From NCBI GenBank assembly GCA_003427395.1, contig BFEA01000179.1:151959-193231 (forward strand): a stretch of DNA of 41,273 nucleotides. The letters are read 5' to 3'. Shown here piece after piece: positions 35,101 to 39,589 of the stretch; positions within the stretch are counted from its first letter, which is position 1; each line of letters begins with the position of its first letter. Made by a program: the position numbers and the translations under genes. The notes beneath the pieces are model-generated. The model did no database searches and was not told the origin of the DNA. It worked only from the letters and a program-made list of their open reading frames with translations. The DNA comes from Chara braunii. Its lineage: Eukaryota; Streptophyta; Charophyceae; Charales; Characeae.

Positions 35101-37329
35101 TGGACTCGCTCCTACTCAGATCCTCAATAACTTCGCTAGGGCACTGCCCGTCCCTCTTCGTACTCAGCTTTATCCTCGCACAAAGGAGGAGGGGATGATA
35201 TACGAGAAGTTTAGCAAGATCGCTATAGATCATGCTGGCTTCTTAGCCGAGGCTAATTATTGCCATTACTCGAAAGATCTGGAAGCGTGTAAGAAATGGC
35301 AAAACCGCACCATCTCAGGGAACATACATGGGAAAGACAATCTTTTTTTTACCTTTGAAGGAGGGGTCCAAACTCTCTCTTACAACCAGATAGATTATGG
35401 TCTGTAGGGAGGACCCAACTGTTCGGTAGTTAAAGAGGGGGACTGCGCGGCCGTTGCAGCCTGCGGGGGAAGGGCGAGAAGGAATAGGCCGTGGCTGAGG
35501 AAGAGGAGGCCACGGACGTGGTGGAAGAGGACCCGGTACTCGGAGCGGTGGTGGCGAAGGTAGTTACTACGTGGGTGGAACGGGCAATGGTCCCTCGCAA
35601 GGTGGTACCTGATGAAGAGGAAGAGGCGCATGGTATGGTACATGGGACAAACCATATCCACCCCATCCAGGTTTGCCCAAAGGGGAGCCTTGGAAGAAAC
35701 TGGGGAGTACAGAGAAAGTTTGGCAGGACAGAAATGTCGCCAATCAATGCCTCAAATGTGGTGAACCCAACCAGATCGTTCCCTTCTGTCCGGACTACAA
35801 ACAACCAAAAGGGAACAGTCAGTAGAGGTTTCAGTTGCCTCTACCGGAACTTCGGATGTAAATAGAAAGACATCCTCCCATCCGACGGTTCCTCAGTCAG
35901 AAACTGAAAAGATAGACAGTCCCCACCTAGTACACTGTCCAGAGGTAGTAAGTGTGTGTACCTCTCTAGGTGGATCCTTTGCTGGCATGGGTGATGAGTT
36001 GGCCACTCGTCGCCAAGCTTGAACTGAAATGAAGAAACAAAAAGGACAATTAATAATTGCAGATCTAGAAGTAAATAAAGTAAGAGTTGGAGGTATGATT
36101 GATAGTGGGTCAACACGCAGGTATGTAAGTAAAAAGGTAAAACAGGTAGATGAGCTCGTAATGAGTAAGCTAGCTAATAGTACTGTAACTGTAATGGATA
36201 AATATGTTGAAGGGGTCCAAATATACTTCCGGCTCGAAGTAGAGGGGAAGGTGGAACGAGTTCTCCACTCTCTGACTCTCTTGGTGGAAGATAATCTCCC
36301 TTTTGACATTCTATCTGTGTGATGACATCTATGCCTGTGATGTGTAACACTCCAGCAAGCTGTGAACAGTCAGGTTCCTTGCACTCCACTCATTTCCCTT
36401 CAATTATTTCCCTTTTCTTGTAGAGATACATAGAGTGCTACTAGTGTATGTATGCCTCATTGCCTTCTACTCGTTGCCCCCCTGACCCCATGACCCTCTG
36501 CACCTGCCCTGCCGCGACGCCAACCCCCACTGACCCCTGCGTTCCAGGTCCCCAACAACTCACTGCCTGTCCCTGCTTCCCACCTCGGCCCACGCCCGCT
36601 CCAACCGGCTTGTCCCCCCCCTTCCCCGCCACCACACCCTTGTGCAGCCGCTACACTGTCCCGTCTCACCACCAGGCCCGGGAGAAAGCCCTTGACCTCC
36701 GTACCCGCATACTCCTATACCCTGGCACCCCCACTCGCATCCGGGGCTATCCCGGCCCTGCCAGGGTGGATGCCCTGGGTGGCCCGGAAAGCAGCTTTTG
36801 GGAAAAGGCTCCAGGGGGTTCCCTGCTTTGCTGCGCACCCCAGCCTTCTTTTTTTTGTTTATTTATTGGTTGGGGAGGTTCTAAGCCCGGGCCTGGTGGT
36901 GCTCGCCTGCAGATCCCCGGACACCAGCCGGGGGTCGACAACTCTGAGAGAGAGAGAGGGAGAAGAAAAAGTGTAACAGTGGGCAGGAGTGAGGAAACAA
37001 TCCTCATTTCTTTGGCTTCTCTGTGTTGTGCAACCTGGTGGAGGGCGATGAAAAAATTCATAGCAGCTGCTGGTACAAGACTGCAACGGGATGAAGTCGT
37101 CACTTGGGGCAAAATGGAAACCCGTGTCTGAAATTTAGCATCAAAACGATCCTCATGCAATCTGCTTTTGCGGTTGCTACAATGAGCGAGTCAGTTCGCT
37201 GAAATAGTTTCGGAGTTGATGCTTTCACCCTTTCAGTTCTCACGGCTTTCCCAGCAAGGCTTGGGATAATTTGCCATTGACTGTCAGGGAACTCTACCCA
37301 TGCTACATGATAGTGCGCTACTTGGTCCA

Positions 37330-37367
<38 letters not shown>

Positions 37368-38005
37368 GTTTGTACACGTGTGGACTGACCTGAAATTGTA
37401 TAACCTGCCTTGGCCTATTGGTCCTGGGAGCATTAGGCACATTTGTTGGAAAGAATTCTCTCAGTACGGAACAAACCAAGAAGAGTAAGCGTTCACAGAC
37501 TCAGGCATTCTACTTCATTGCAGGTAATACGAGCAAAGGGTTATCGGCTTTAAAGAGGGAAGGGAAGGCAGAAGGAGAGGAGAGAATGGAAAGGCAAAGC
37601 AGCGAGGCACAGCATGTCAAAAAGAGCAGCAAGACAAAAAAAAAATGTCAATTTGTCAAATAGGTGACACCCAAAAGAAGGGTGCAAGGAGGTATACCCA
37701 AGGAATGAATGTCAAACATGCAAAATCCACAGGAAGCAAGAAAAAAAAGGAAAAAGAACAAAGAGCGAAATAAAACAAAACCGATTATGAAAGATTGTTT
37801 CGTCGGACGTGAACCTACTCATCAGGAGGCTGAACCCTTGACAATCTGCAGATGCAGACTGTTGGTTTCCACCACCTGCTAAGCAAGGGAACCACTACCA
37901 GTAGACCTCCCGAATTGAGCACCCCTCTAATAGTGTTACAGGCACTCCAAACAACTCCCTGTCCAAAAACTTTATCGCTTCTTTTGTGCACTTTCTTAGA
38001 AAACT

Positions 38006-38064
<59 letters not shown>

Positions 38065-38276
38065 TGTGGTGCTCGTGTGTAGGGTGCTTTTTCACAAGTA
38101 TGGGAGGTCTGCGGAGTCATGAAAATCCTACAAATGTGATGAAGCCTGTAACTCGGGTAGACAGTGCTGGTGATATTCGACCATCTATGTTCAAGGTTGA
38201 CAGTCAGCAGTCTATCAAGCCTTCGCTGCCGAAAGTCGGAAGTGATGTGGATATGTATTTCCCATATGGCCAATGA
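2653..38276 (+). CDS. TSJT1: TSJT1/AILP1-like protein, four-exon gene spanning 35.6 kb
   Basis: The spliced coding sequence is join(2653..2855, 6996..7236, 10132..10249, 38083..38276), 756 nt and 251 residues, all in frame. The product matches the plant stem-specific TSJT1 / aluminium-induced protein (YGL and LRDR motif) family, which has a class-II glutamine-amidotransferase-like (Ntn) fold. Seen in sequence: N-terminus MLAVFHKEV, a PRSFG segment at the exon 1/2 join, YGL at residues 94-96, LRDRAPYPA from residue 113, GRVPLWWG in exon 3, and GCFFTSMGGLRSHENP at the exon 3/4 join. The total length is typical of the family. Members lack the usual N-terminal catalytic cysteine of glutamine amidotransferases, and here residue 2 is Leu; biochemical function is poorly defined, and plant members respond to stress, auxin or aluminium. 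Introns are phase 2, 0 and 1. The third carries the whole retrotransposon nest. Exon joins are inferred from homology and splice signals. Confidence 0.9.
3010..4350 (+). repeat. Pyrimidine-rich (C+T) low-complexity block
   Basis: About 1.3 kb in which the + strand is strongly enriched in C and T (many runs such as TCCTCTCTGTCTGG and CCCTCTCCTTTACTTTCCC) without a fixed repeat unit. Reading frames here give Ser/Leu/Phe/Pro-rich translations explained by composition, not by coding. Confidence 0.8.
5299..5364 (-). pseudogene. tRNA-Ser(GCT)-like relic
   Basis: On the minus strand, GTCGGCG at the 5' end can pair with TACTGAC at the 3' end (about five or six of seven positions, counting wobble). 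A loop TTGCTAA would carry anticodon GCT, and GCGAGTTCGAAT resembles the T-arm of plant tRNA-Ser. The 3' half of the T-stem appears deleted, the variable arm is missing, and the total is only 66 nt. It is therefore a degenerate tRNA or the head of a SINE, not a working tRNA. Confidence 0.42.
6587..6635 (+). repeat. Short tandem repeat with TGACA/TGTCA hairpin
   Basis: The motif TCTTGGTATGACA followed by a T-run and TTGTCA occurs twice in tandem. Each copy can fold as a short TGACA/TGTCA hairpin. No function can be assigned; it lies within intron 1. Confidence 0.7.
6996..7236 (+). CDS. TSJT1: TSJT1-like exon 2 (residues 68-148), YGL and LRDR motifs
   Basis: Follows the acceptor ...CTGGCAG (6991-6995). 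Joining to exon 1 restores an Arg codon and gives PRSFGSVDNIF, matching the family's RSFG..D.IF segment. It contains LDNL..LR.QYGL (YGL at residues 94-96), LRDRAPYPAD from residue 113, and GGFAFITFDNSSKTIFVAS at the end. It ends in phase 0 before a strong GTGAGT donor. This is the most conserved exon and fixes the family assignment. Confidence 0.95.
7377..7563 (-). repeat. Direct repeats flanking/including the U6-related fragment
   Basis: A segment reading GATTTGAYATCCGARGTCCG (plus strand) occurs at about 7377-7400 and again at about 7517-7540, on either side of the preserved U6 3' half. Its minus-strand form carries CTCGGAYNTCGGAT and so resembles a decayed U6 5' hairpin. This suggests two tandem, differently truncated U6-derived copies, or a repeat that captured a U6 piece. 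Confidence 0.6.
7454..7563 (-). pseudogene. U6 snRNA-related fragment (3' half well preserved)
   Basis: On the minus strand, the section from 7505 down to about 7454 reads CATGGCCCGTGCGCAAGG, TGACACTCATCAATCGAG and AATTGGTCCAGATTT. By eye about 45 of 52 bases match the 3' half of U6. The 5' half is strongly diverged: a CTTCGG-containing segment is followed by sequence that does not align, and the ACAGAGA box is missing. There is no T-run terminator. It has the same orientation as the fuller copy at 1458-1560. Confidence 0.75.
7836..7892. repeat. (AG)n microsatellite
   Basis: Perfect dinucleotide run within intron 2. Confidence 0.97.
8560..8767 (+). repeat. Tandem duplication, unit about 110 bp
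   Basis: Unit 1 (8560-8669) starts ATGGGTATTGATATGTGG and unit 2 (8670-8767) starts ATGGGTACTGATATGTAAGG. Both contain GAAGGTTGC.CCTCAAAGG.GCAA and end with ACTGTG.AAATAGCAAAA. The copies are diverged by substitutions and a small deletion. Confidence 0.9.
8747..8954 (+). repeat. Tandem duplication, unit 104 bp
   Basis: Unit 1 (8747-8850) and unit 2 (8851-8954) both begin AAAACTGTGGAAATAGCAAA and end CTCGCTGTTG.GTCGT. The first unit overlaps the end of the preceding 110-bp repeat, so this region grew by two successive overlapping duplications. Confidence 0.92.
9654..9827 (+). repeat. AT-rich tandem duplication, unit 88 bp
   Basis: Two adjacent copies (9654-9741, 9742-9827) of a unit containing TTACTTGAATATGTAAT twice, CACAGAATATGTTTTATC, and TTTGATTGAATATCCCCAT. 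TTACTTGAATATGTAA is itself nearly palindromic, so four such boxes lie in about 170 bp. Confidence 0.92.
10132..10249 (+). CDS. TSJT1: TSJT1-like exon 3 (residues 149-187 and first base of 188)
   Basis: Acceptor AG at 10130-10131. The exon encodes DSEGRVPLWWGTTSDGSLAF and then ADDPELLSGCGKSMAPFPP, matching the family's VPL.WG..DG...FADD...L...CGKS...FP segment. It ends in phase 1 at CCACCAG, followed by GCAAGT, a perfect GC-type donor. Using the nearest GT (10255) would shift the next exon out of frame and give a stop shortly after. Confidence 0.92.
10250..10255 (+). promoter_or_regulatory. GC-type 5' splice site of intron 3
   Basis: CAG|GCAAGT is the strong consensus expected of GC-AG introns. 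Splicing here to 38083 joins exon 3 to exon 4 in frame and recreates PFPPGCFFTSMGGLRS, with residues adjacent as in plant homologues. Confidence 0.82.
10691..10754 (+). repeat. 32-bp tandem repeat
   Basis: GAATTCCGTTGGAGGTGTCC... at 10691 is repeated directly at 10723 with a few substitutions. Each unit ends with GCTCCGCCT. Confidence 0.93.
11236..11324 (-). repeat. Element B left LTR, first part (split by element A)
   Basis: TGAAATGAACCAAG...GGTCCAATCAACACATAAAG...TTATACAAGAAAGG matches the start of the right LTR at 27530 onward, apart from an internal gap. The match stops where element A begins and resumes at about 20092. The outer edge starts TG (CA on the element's own strand), as expected for an LTR terminus. 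Confidence 0.85.
11325..12519 (+). repeat. Element A 5' LTR
   Basis: Begins TGCGAGGCTAAAA, like the 3' LTR start TGCAAGGCTAAAAC at 19372, and ends ...TTCCTTGCA just before the primer site. About 700 bp align with the 3' LTR. It includes an internal 316-bp tandem duplication (11872-12187 and 12188-about 12487) that lengthens it. Confidence 0.88.
11872..12487 (+). repeat. 316-bp tandem duplication within element A 5' LTR
   Basis: Two units start GAAGCGAGGGACATG and end near GTGTATGATGCTGCTTGGTTT. They differ by scattered substitutions and small indels. The 3' LTR carries only the beginning of one unit (from about 19959) before it is cut off. Confidence 0.93.
12523..12534 (+). other. Element A primer-binding site (initiator tRNA-Met)
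   Basis: TGGTATCAGAGC is the exact complement of the 3' end of plant initiator tRNA-Met. It lies three bases after the LTR end, as in most plant gypsy and copia elements. Confidence 0.95.
12535..13765 (+). other. Element A untranslated leader
   Basis: 1.2 kb between the primer site and the first gag-like sequence. No coding signature is recognised. Leaders of this kind normally carry packaging and translation signals, but none can be pinpointed. Confidence 0.55.
13766..15340 (+). pseudogene. Element A gag remnant
   Basis: Broken by stops into several pieces. One is a Gln/Glu-rich, coiled-coil-like segment at 14065-14316 (REAQLQQALDEIQTKKETI). A Pro/Gln/Val-rich linker follows at 14506-14720. 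The capsid-like core at 14721-14924 contains KPFSGDKKGEDLDTWVRR and LEVSAARWLSGYV, the pattern of retrotransposon gag (W...V...Y). Another capsid fragment lies at 15113-15337. No intact zinc knuckle was found. Reading the pieces as one gag is an inference from their order. Confidence 0.7.
15340..16426 (+). pseudogene. Element A gag end/protease region, heavily decayed
   Basis: The only recognisable part is near 15944-16040. There a frame reads GELFVDEVVIGGRKVLRTMFD, like the strand before the aspartic protease active site, but the D-[ST]-G triad does not follow. The rest is stop-rich and unassignable. Confidence 0.42.
16427..17340 (+). pseudogene. Element A reverse transcriptase remnant
   Basis: Shows RT blocks in order: FVPKKGK, YRGLNAIIVKNAKPLSCIDE, YFNKIDLKFGYHEI, and VMPFGLCNAPDTFQHAMN. 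The catalytic YxDD box is destroyed: near 17040 the frame reads YL, then a stop, then NILVFS, where intact elements have YLDDILVFS. Further stops lie at 16639, 16692 and 16742. Clearly non-functional. Confidence 0.88.
17341..17800 (+). pseudogene. Element A RNase H remnant
   Basis: Fragments of the RNase H domain in changing frames. The clearest is the terminal motif YIKGEYNKVADAVSRRPDF (about 17738-17796), equivalent to the usual N..ADALSRR end of Ty3/gypsy RNase H. Confidence 0.75.
17800..18706 (+). pseudogene. Element A integrase remnant
   Basis: The N-terminal zinc-binding domain is recognisable (GECHDAIKYFGYKKT...FWWPTMMKGAKLYVETCHVY), but the second His and the last Cys of HHCC are lost. 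The core shows ESLSMDLMDKLV (first catalytic Asp kept), FVIVDRFSKYARLVAI, and after a frameshift PKSIVSDRDVRFTSELWKA (second Asp kept). In the third block the usual Q[TS]E is replaced (NEHAKQLNR), so the catalytic Glu appears lost. Confidence 0.88.
18720..19335 (+). pseudogene. Element A integrase C-terminus and chromodomain-like end
   Basis: KHRRLSMFQVGDRVSVKASE and LMPQYFGPWEVLDIV are the GPY/F-type integrase C-terminal module. After a stop, the frame continues with DGPSYVIQIPGHLRTYPVFH. The tail has a chromodomain-like segment ending WFTREELMQTAPQVVAHYE in another frame (up to 19335). It parallels the tail of element B (DRWFPKEELIQTAPHIVSF). Confidence 0.85.
19359..19370 (+). other. Element A polypurine tract
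   Basis: GTGGAGGAGGGA lies directly before the 3' LTR start at 19372, the position required for plus-strand priming. Confidence 0.85.
19372..20091 (+). repeat. Element A 3' LTR (truncated by (CA)n)
   Basis: Aligns to 11325 onward with moderate divergence, including GGTAACCACCCCAGGCC and GCCAGACATTCGGGCACT. It holds a private 33-bp duplication (GCTGCTTATGCGCAAGCG... near 19788-19855). It ends at about 20091, where a (CA)n tract replaces the rest of the LTR. Confidence 0.88.
20092..20146. repeat. (AC)n microsatellite at the A/B junction
   Basis: AC run interrupted by two CT steps. The right LTR of B has a shorter CACCCACACACCC at the corresponding place (27711-27724). So the tract probably belonged to the LTR of B and expanded, or mediated loss of the end of A. 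Confidence 0.9.
20092..20673 (-). repeat. Element B left (3') LTR, second part
   Basis: From AGGACTGATCTCAATTGG to GTTTCGGTATCGACCCTTTCA it aligns with 27731-28270 of the right LTR. Shared blocks include CTACACTAGATCATAACCG-like, CTTCAGACCGGTACCGG and TTTTCTTGTCGGGTAC. On the minus strand the LTR begins TGAAAGGGTCG and is preceded by the purine tract GGCGGGAG, a fitting polypurine tract. Confidence 0.9.
20735..21290 (-). pseudogene. Element B integrase C-terminus and chromodomain-like tail
   Basis: The minus-strand frame 21288-20902 has KHRRPSQFVVGDLVYVKSKE and LSPVYRGPWQVLDVKGKADG, the GPY/F module. An overlapping frame ending at 20735 continues with KIVVEDVFRIGHRGKPQRQY and then KVRFAYQEPSDDRWFPKEEL, a chromodomain-like fold that may target insertion to chromatin. 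A frameshift separates the two. Confidence 0.88.
21224..22045 (-). pseudogene. Element B integrase (zinc-binding and catalytic core)
   Basis: A 273-residue open frame. It holds part of the HHCC domain (CITYIQGCEVSHWKK) and the core: FVSIHFMETKV, VMVIVDRFSTFAVFIPLP, HPITIVSDRDSRFTGKHWQQ, and RPETNGQSEQMNKLLQ. In related elements the first block reads V[SG]MDFI, so the first Asp of the D,D-35-E triad is His here. The other Asp and the Glu remain. The frame is otherwise open, which suggests fairly recent decay. N-terminal residues upstream of this frame are shifted. Confidence 0.9.
22042..22636 (-). pseudogene. Element B RNase H remnant
   Basis: The frame 22636-22331 has YEHELFALKEALNNWQHYLL, the RNase H helix with the conserved E..A. 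The frame 22293-22042 has ELNPIKRMYNVVADALSRR, the terminal motif. The two are in different frames, so at least one indel lies between them. Confidence 0.85.
22761..23560 (-). pseudogene. Element B reverse transcriptase remnant
   Basis: The frame 23141-22761 keeps EFMVMPFGRTNAPATFQRCM and FVVVYLDDVLISSKTLEG, so the catalytic YLDD box is intact. Upstream (23140-23560) the RT N-terminal blocks are broken by a 91-bp tandem duplication that repeats the KYFSKINLKSRYLK-like block. Short CCAAACGGCAT repeats also lie near 23041-23106. Confidence 0.88.
23131..23310 (-). repeat. 91-bp tandem duplication in element B RT
   Basis: Units at 23131-23221 and 23222-about 23310 share GGCTGTACCACTATTTGAGG, TACCTCGATTTCAA and TTGATCTTGGAAAAATACTT. 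The duplication repeats the RT block 'YFSKI.LKS'. Confidence 0.92.
23828..24097 (-). pseudogene. Element B aspartic protease remnant, catalytic Asp replaced
   Basis: The minus-strand frame starts MFVNSGSTRSYISRK and continues KLDEQVVNKLGDNKEMVVSE and YIEGVKAYFRFE. The related fragment C at 36029-36322 has MIDSGSTRRYVSKK at the same place. So the active-site D-S-G is N-S-G in B, which should abolish cleavage. The shared [MV]..YVEGV..YFR pattern shows that B and C are the same lineage. Confidence 0.87.
24279..24605 (-). repeat. 167-bp tandem duplication giving two zinc knuckles in element B gag
   Basis: Units at 24279-24445 and 24446-about 24605 each encode, on the minus strand, a CCHC-type knuckle: QCLKCGDPNDIIPFY in one and QCLKCGDPNHIVPYCPEH in the other. 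Only the second (24446-24605) keeps the C-C-H-C set; the first has lost the His and the last Cys. Confidence 0.88.
24606..26300 (-). pseudogene. Element B gag remnant
   Basis: The N-terminal part at 26207-25941 is a charged coiled-coil-like segment (MERLEKQMKEYFTEETSAIV, then EEEKEEEESLIRRE). The capsid core at 25501-25106 includes HFYQWEAHMGTYVYAQLIPN and TRRFEDKNLARGTQHLF. Fragment C has equivalents of both (LEKDLKEELQTIEEDEP and REQFENKNLARRTEM). Stops and frame changes break the gene. The + strand frame over 24545-25117 is an antisense shadow. Confidence 0.8.
26301..27516 (-). other. Element B leader
   Basis: Non-coding region between primer site and gag on the minus strand. Apart from the 185-bp duplication (26741-27102) nothing is recognised. 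Confidence 0.55.
26741..27102 (-). repeat. 185-bp tandem duplication in element B leader
   Basis: Units 26741-26925 and 26926-27102 share GTCAGGACCGGTCATTGGGC, AACTGGGTTGTTTTATGAGT and GAGTTCCTACCCGAG. They differ by substitutions. Confidence 0.92.
27517..27528 (-). other. Element B primer-binding site, decayed (tRNA-Met type)
   Basis: The minus strand reads TGGTATTAAAGT one base after the LTR end. The first 11 bases match the initiator-Met site TGGTATCAGAG at nine positions; both differences are C-to-T or G-to-A changes typical of methylated-cytosine decay. Confidence 0.6.
27530..28273 (-). repeat. Element B right (5') LTR
   Basis: Starts TGGAATGAACCAAG and aligns with 11236-11320 and 20147-20673. 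It holds a 19-base C-run (27696-27714) followed by CACCCACACACCC. Homology with the left LTR ends at GGTACCGACCC near 28267. Confidence 0.9.
28274..28660. other. No feature recognised
   Basis: Spacer after element B. No coding, repeat or RNA signature is seen. Confidence 0.5.
29312..29524 (+). repeat. 106-bp tandem duplication
   Basis: Units 29312-29417 and 29418-29524 both begin GAGCCCACCGGACTG and carry GCTGGCTGTTTAGGGGCGAA and CATAAACG. Each unit includes the inverted pair CCCACCG/CGGTGGG. Confidence 0.94.
30059..30480 (+). repeat. About 200-bp tandem duplication
   Basis: Unit 1 (30059-30255) and unit 2 (30256-30480) share GCCGATT.TAATAGAAAGG, CCAAGGGAGGGAG, GTAGAAGGCATGCTCGA and GGGACGACATCGTGCTACAT. 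Unit 2 has a 30-base insertion near 30372. Confidence 0.93.
30641..31580 (+). pseudogene. Unidentified charged ORF remnant, possibly LINE ORF1
   Basis: A 146-codon frame (30647-31087) encodes a highly charged, Gln/Glu/Lys/Arg-rich protein. The sequence then continues in other frames (PIFSVNELPQEQYVLKKVKC near 31124). I do not recognise a domain and see no zinc knuckle. Its place directly upstream of the LINE endonuclease would suit a LINE ORF1, which often is a poorly conserved basic RNA-binding protein. It could equally be an unrelated remnant. Confidence 0.35.
31633..31658 (+). repeat. Poly(G) tract, 26 bases
   Basis: Uninterrupted G-run just before the LINE endonuclease start. Long homopolymer G is rare and prone to sequencing error and to G-quadruplex formation. 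Confidence 0.93.
31664..32640 (+). pseudogene. LINE endonuclease domain, frameshifted
   Basis: First frame 31664-about 31960 (endonuclease strand 1 and the following catalytic region), second frame about 31990-32660. In the SRIDRIW-like motif the Asp is replaced (RCIINMIW). With the frameshift, this makes the nuclease inactive. The region 32400-32600 corresponds to the linker before RT. Confidence 0.8.
32629..33095 (+). pseudogene. LINE reverse transcriptase C-terminal remnant
   Basis: Contains the catalytic FADD (32650-32659 region), SKYLGALVNWGK with a stop, and then the WSAR...RALVV..SVL...WYV segment typical of plant and fungal LINE RT thumb regions. At least two frameshifts are present. 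Confidence 0.82.
33100..33835 (+). other. Upstream region of gypsy fragment C, possible LTR/leader
   Basis: Begins abruptly after LINE sequence with TTGTCAGAGTCGTCTGGT, which recurs 127 bases later (33229). A purine-rich (AAAGATAA)n-like stretch lies at 33442-33475. Only one copy exists in the window, so LTR status cannot be confirmed. No canonical tRNA-Met primer site is seen. Confidence 0.4.
33836..35870 (+). pseudogene. Gypsy fragment C gag remnant
   Basis: Starts MMMRSGAVKPGRTPTEQAEL, followed by a Lys/Glu coiled-coil (33900-34560) broken by stops. The capsid-like core includes HWIAAVESYVYGQRIPVLGR (about 34797-34856) and REQFENKNLARRTEM, then a 125-codon frame (35030-35407) with ALPVPLRTQLYPRTKEEG. 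A Gly/Arg-rich linker precedes a zinc knuckle QCLKCGEPNQIVPFC (35745-35790), in which the His is replaced by Gln. The gag is colinear with that of element B. Confidence 0.82.
36029..36322 (+). pseudogene. Gypsy fragment C aspartic protease
   Basis: An open 97-codon frame: QLIIADLEVNKVRVGGMIDS then GSTRRYVSKKVKQVDELVMS, and YVEGVQIYFRLE with LLVEDNLPFDILSV. The active-site Asp-Ser-Gly is intact, unlike the N-S-G in element B. The frame ends at a stop at 36320-36322, and no RT follows. So C is a 3'-truncated element. Confidence 0.85.
36323..38008 (+). other. End of intron 3: no gene recognised
   Basis: Includes a C-rich stretch (36470-36640), a (TG)n tract at 37331-37365, and A-rich sequence near 37620-37780. 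Pro-rich and Lys-rich open frames here look compositional. No RT sequence continues element C. Confidence 0.55.
37331..37365. repeat. (TG)n microsatellite
   Basis: Perfect dinucleotide run in intron 3. Confidence 0.96.
38009..38068 (+). repeat. (TG)n tract beside the exon 4 splice acceptor
   Basis: About 28 TG units with a single TA step, ending 14 bases before the acceptor AG at 38081-38082. The interval between tract and AG (GTGCTCGTGTGTAG) lacks a classical polypyrimidine run, so the TG tract occupies the usual polypyrimidine position. Confidence 0.95.
38083..38276 (+). CDS. TSJT1: TSJT1-like exon 4 (residues 188-251) and stop
   Basis: Joined to exon 3 it gives GCFFTSMGGLRSHENPTNVM followed by KPVTRVDSAGDI...MFKVDS and a less conserved tail ending VGSDVDMYFPYGQ, then TGA (38274-38276). 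The GCFFTS.GGLRS.E.P.N..KPV.RVDS pattern is that of plant AILP1/TSJT1 C-termini. No other sequence in the 27.8 kb upstream could supply this segment. Confidence 0.92.
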
Positions 38277-39177
38277 CTGCGTTTTGTAATGTTGCTGTAC
38301 ATTGAGTCGGTTGCATGCAGAGGTAGGCGCATCGATGCAACTTCGAGGAGAATGATCTTCTCTCAATTCTCAAGGTCAAGGATCACTCTCATCATTGCTG
38401 CAGAAGTAAAGCACATATGTGCAAATTCCAGGAGAATGGATTTTGTTGGGTGCGAATAGAAGCAAGCACATGAGCATAAGGTTGATTTTGTCTTGTATTG
38501 AACTGATGGATTGGAAGATATGCTTGAGCAGCGGCTTTATATGCTTTGCCTGTGTGCGAAATACTGATGCTGCATCCCGTTGGGTGCTCTGTGTGCATTT
38601 GTGGTGGTGGCGGGAGTCTGTGAAGGAAGTGCACTACTGCCGTCCGGTCTGTTTCTCTGGTTCGAGGATTTAGCTCAGTCGTGCTTTAGTGTCGATGTGA
38701 ATTGTCAATCATAACAGCTGCTGATTTGATTAGTATTCAAACCCTCGCCAATGTGAATGTGTGCTACCACATGAGTAGAAATTTATGCCCTTTGTTTGAT
38801 CAGATAAAATGGATCTTGGTCATTTTGGAAAAGATACCAATCAAGAGTTCTTGGTCTGATGGATGAATCAGAGAACCTCTGCTTAAGAGGTTAAAATCCG
38901 TTAGATTCTAAGAGGACTACCTGTCATCGCTTTCTTCTTTCTGAATGGGTAGTAAAAGGAATCCCTCCATGAAGGAACACGGAGACCCAAAATTTGCATC
39001 TCAAGAGATCAATTTCCTTTTGGAGTACTCGTTATGGATAACCTGTAACTTCCCATCTGTGACCGAACCCGCAACTGAACTTTATGGTGTGTGTGTGTGT
39101 TTTATATTTCCCCCCACATTGCTTGTGTATCGATGCTTATTCGCAAGGAGTGAGGATGCCTGTGTGCATGTTGTGCA

Positions 39178-39234
<57 letters not shown>

Positions 39235-39395
39235 AGAGAGAGAGAGAGCATGTGACTTCATCGCTGTCAAAGACTCGTTGGATTGGGGGTTTGTAGCAGT
39301 TTGTGGGTCCTGGCTTCGAGGTAATGAAATTGTTGGAAGCAAACCACTTTTGTAGATGTGTATTGCAAATATAAATAAACCATTTTGAAACATTT
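38277..39395 (+). other. Probable 3' UTR and downstream sequence of the TSJT1-like gene
   Basis: No coding signature. An AATAAA lies at 39374-39379 in an AT-rich context and is a possible polyadenylation signal, about 1.1 kb after the stop. An earlier end is equally possible, since plant signals are loose. It contains a (TG)n/(GA)n tract. Confidence 0.4.
39182..39248. repeat. (TG)n followed by (GA)n
   Basis: Compound microsatellite: TG run to about 39233, then GA run to 39248. Confidence 0.95.
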
Positions 39396-39589
39396 TGGGC
39401 CTTTTTCAGAGTGGATTGAATGTGAGCTAAAGGATGGGATAAGAAACCTCAAATGGGAGATGTAAGGCATAATCTGGGTGGTGTTATTTTTTCTCCTGGT
39501 CGTCTTTTTTGTTTGCTTTTGTTGGATTATGTGATTTGGTTAGTGGTGCGTCCAACTCTGGCGGCATATTGTTGTTGTCAAGACAGGCA

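Larger units (their letters stand above)
33100..36322 (+). mobile_element. Ty3/gypsy fragment C (gag-protease only)
   Basis: Gag, zinc knuckle and protease of the same lineage as element B, with pol missing beyond the protease. It appears to be inserted into, or joined to, the LINE at about 33096. No second LTR was found within the window. Confidence 0.75.
10250..38082 (+). other. Intron 3 of the TSJT1-like gene (27.8 kb)
   Basis: This interval lies between two exons that must join directly to give a continuous family protein. It is filled by Ty3/gypsy elements A and B (nested), a G/A-rich tandem-repeat area, a LINE, gypsy fragment C and microsatellites. The stretch 10250-11235, before the first element, has only a 32-bp tandem repeat and no recognised gene. 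Confidence 0.85.

Noticed and set aside
36457-37131. 227-codon Pro-rich frame
   Set aside because: C-rich composition near the end of intron 3, no recognisable domain, and no continuation of fragment C pol.
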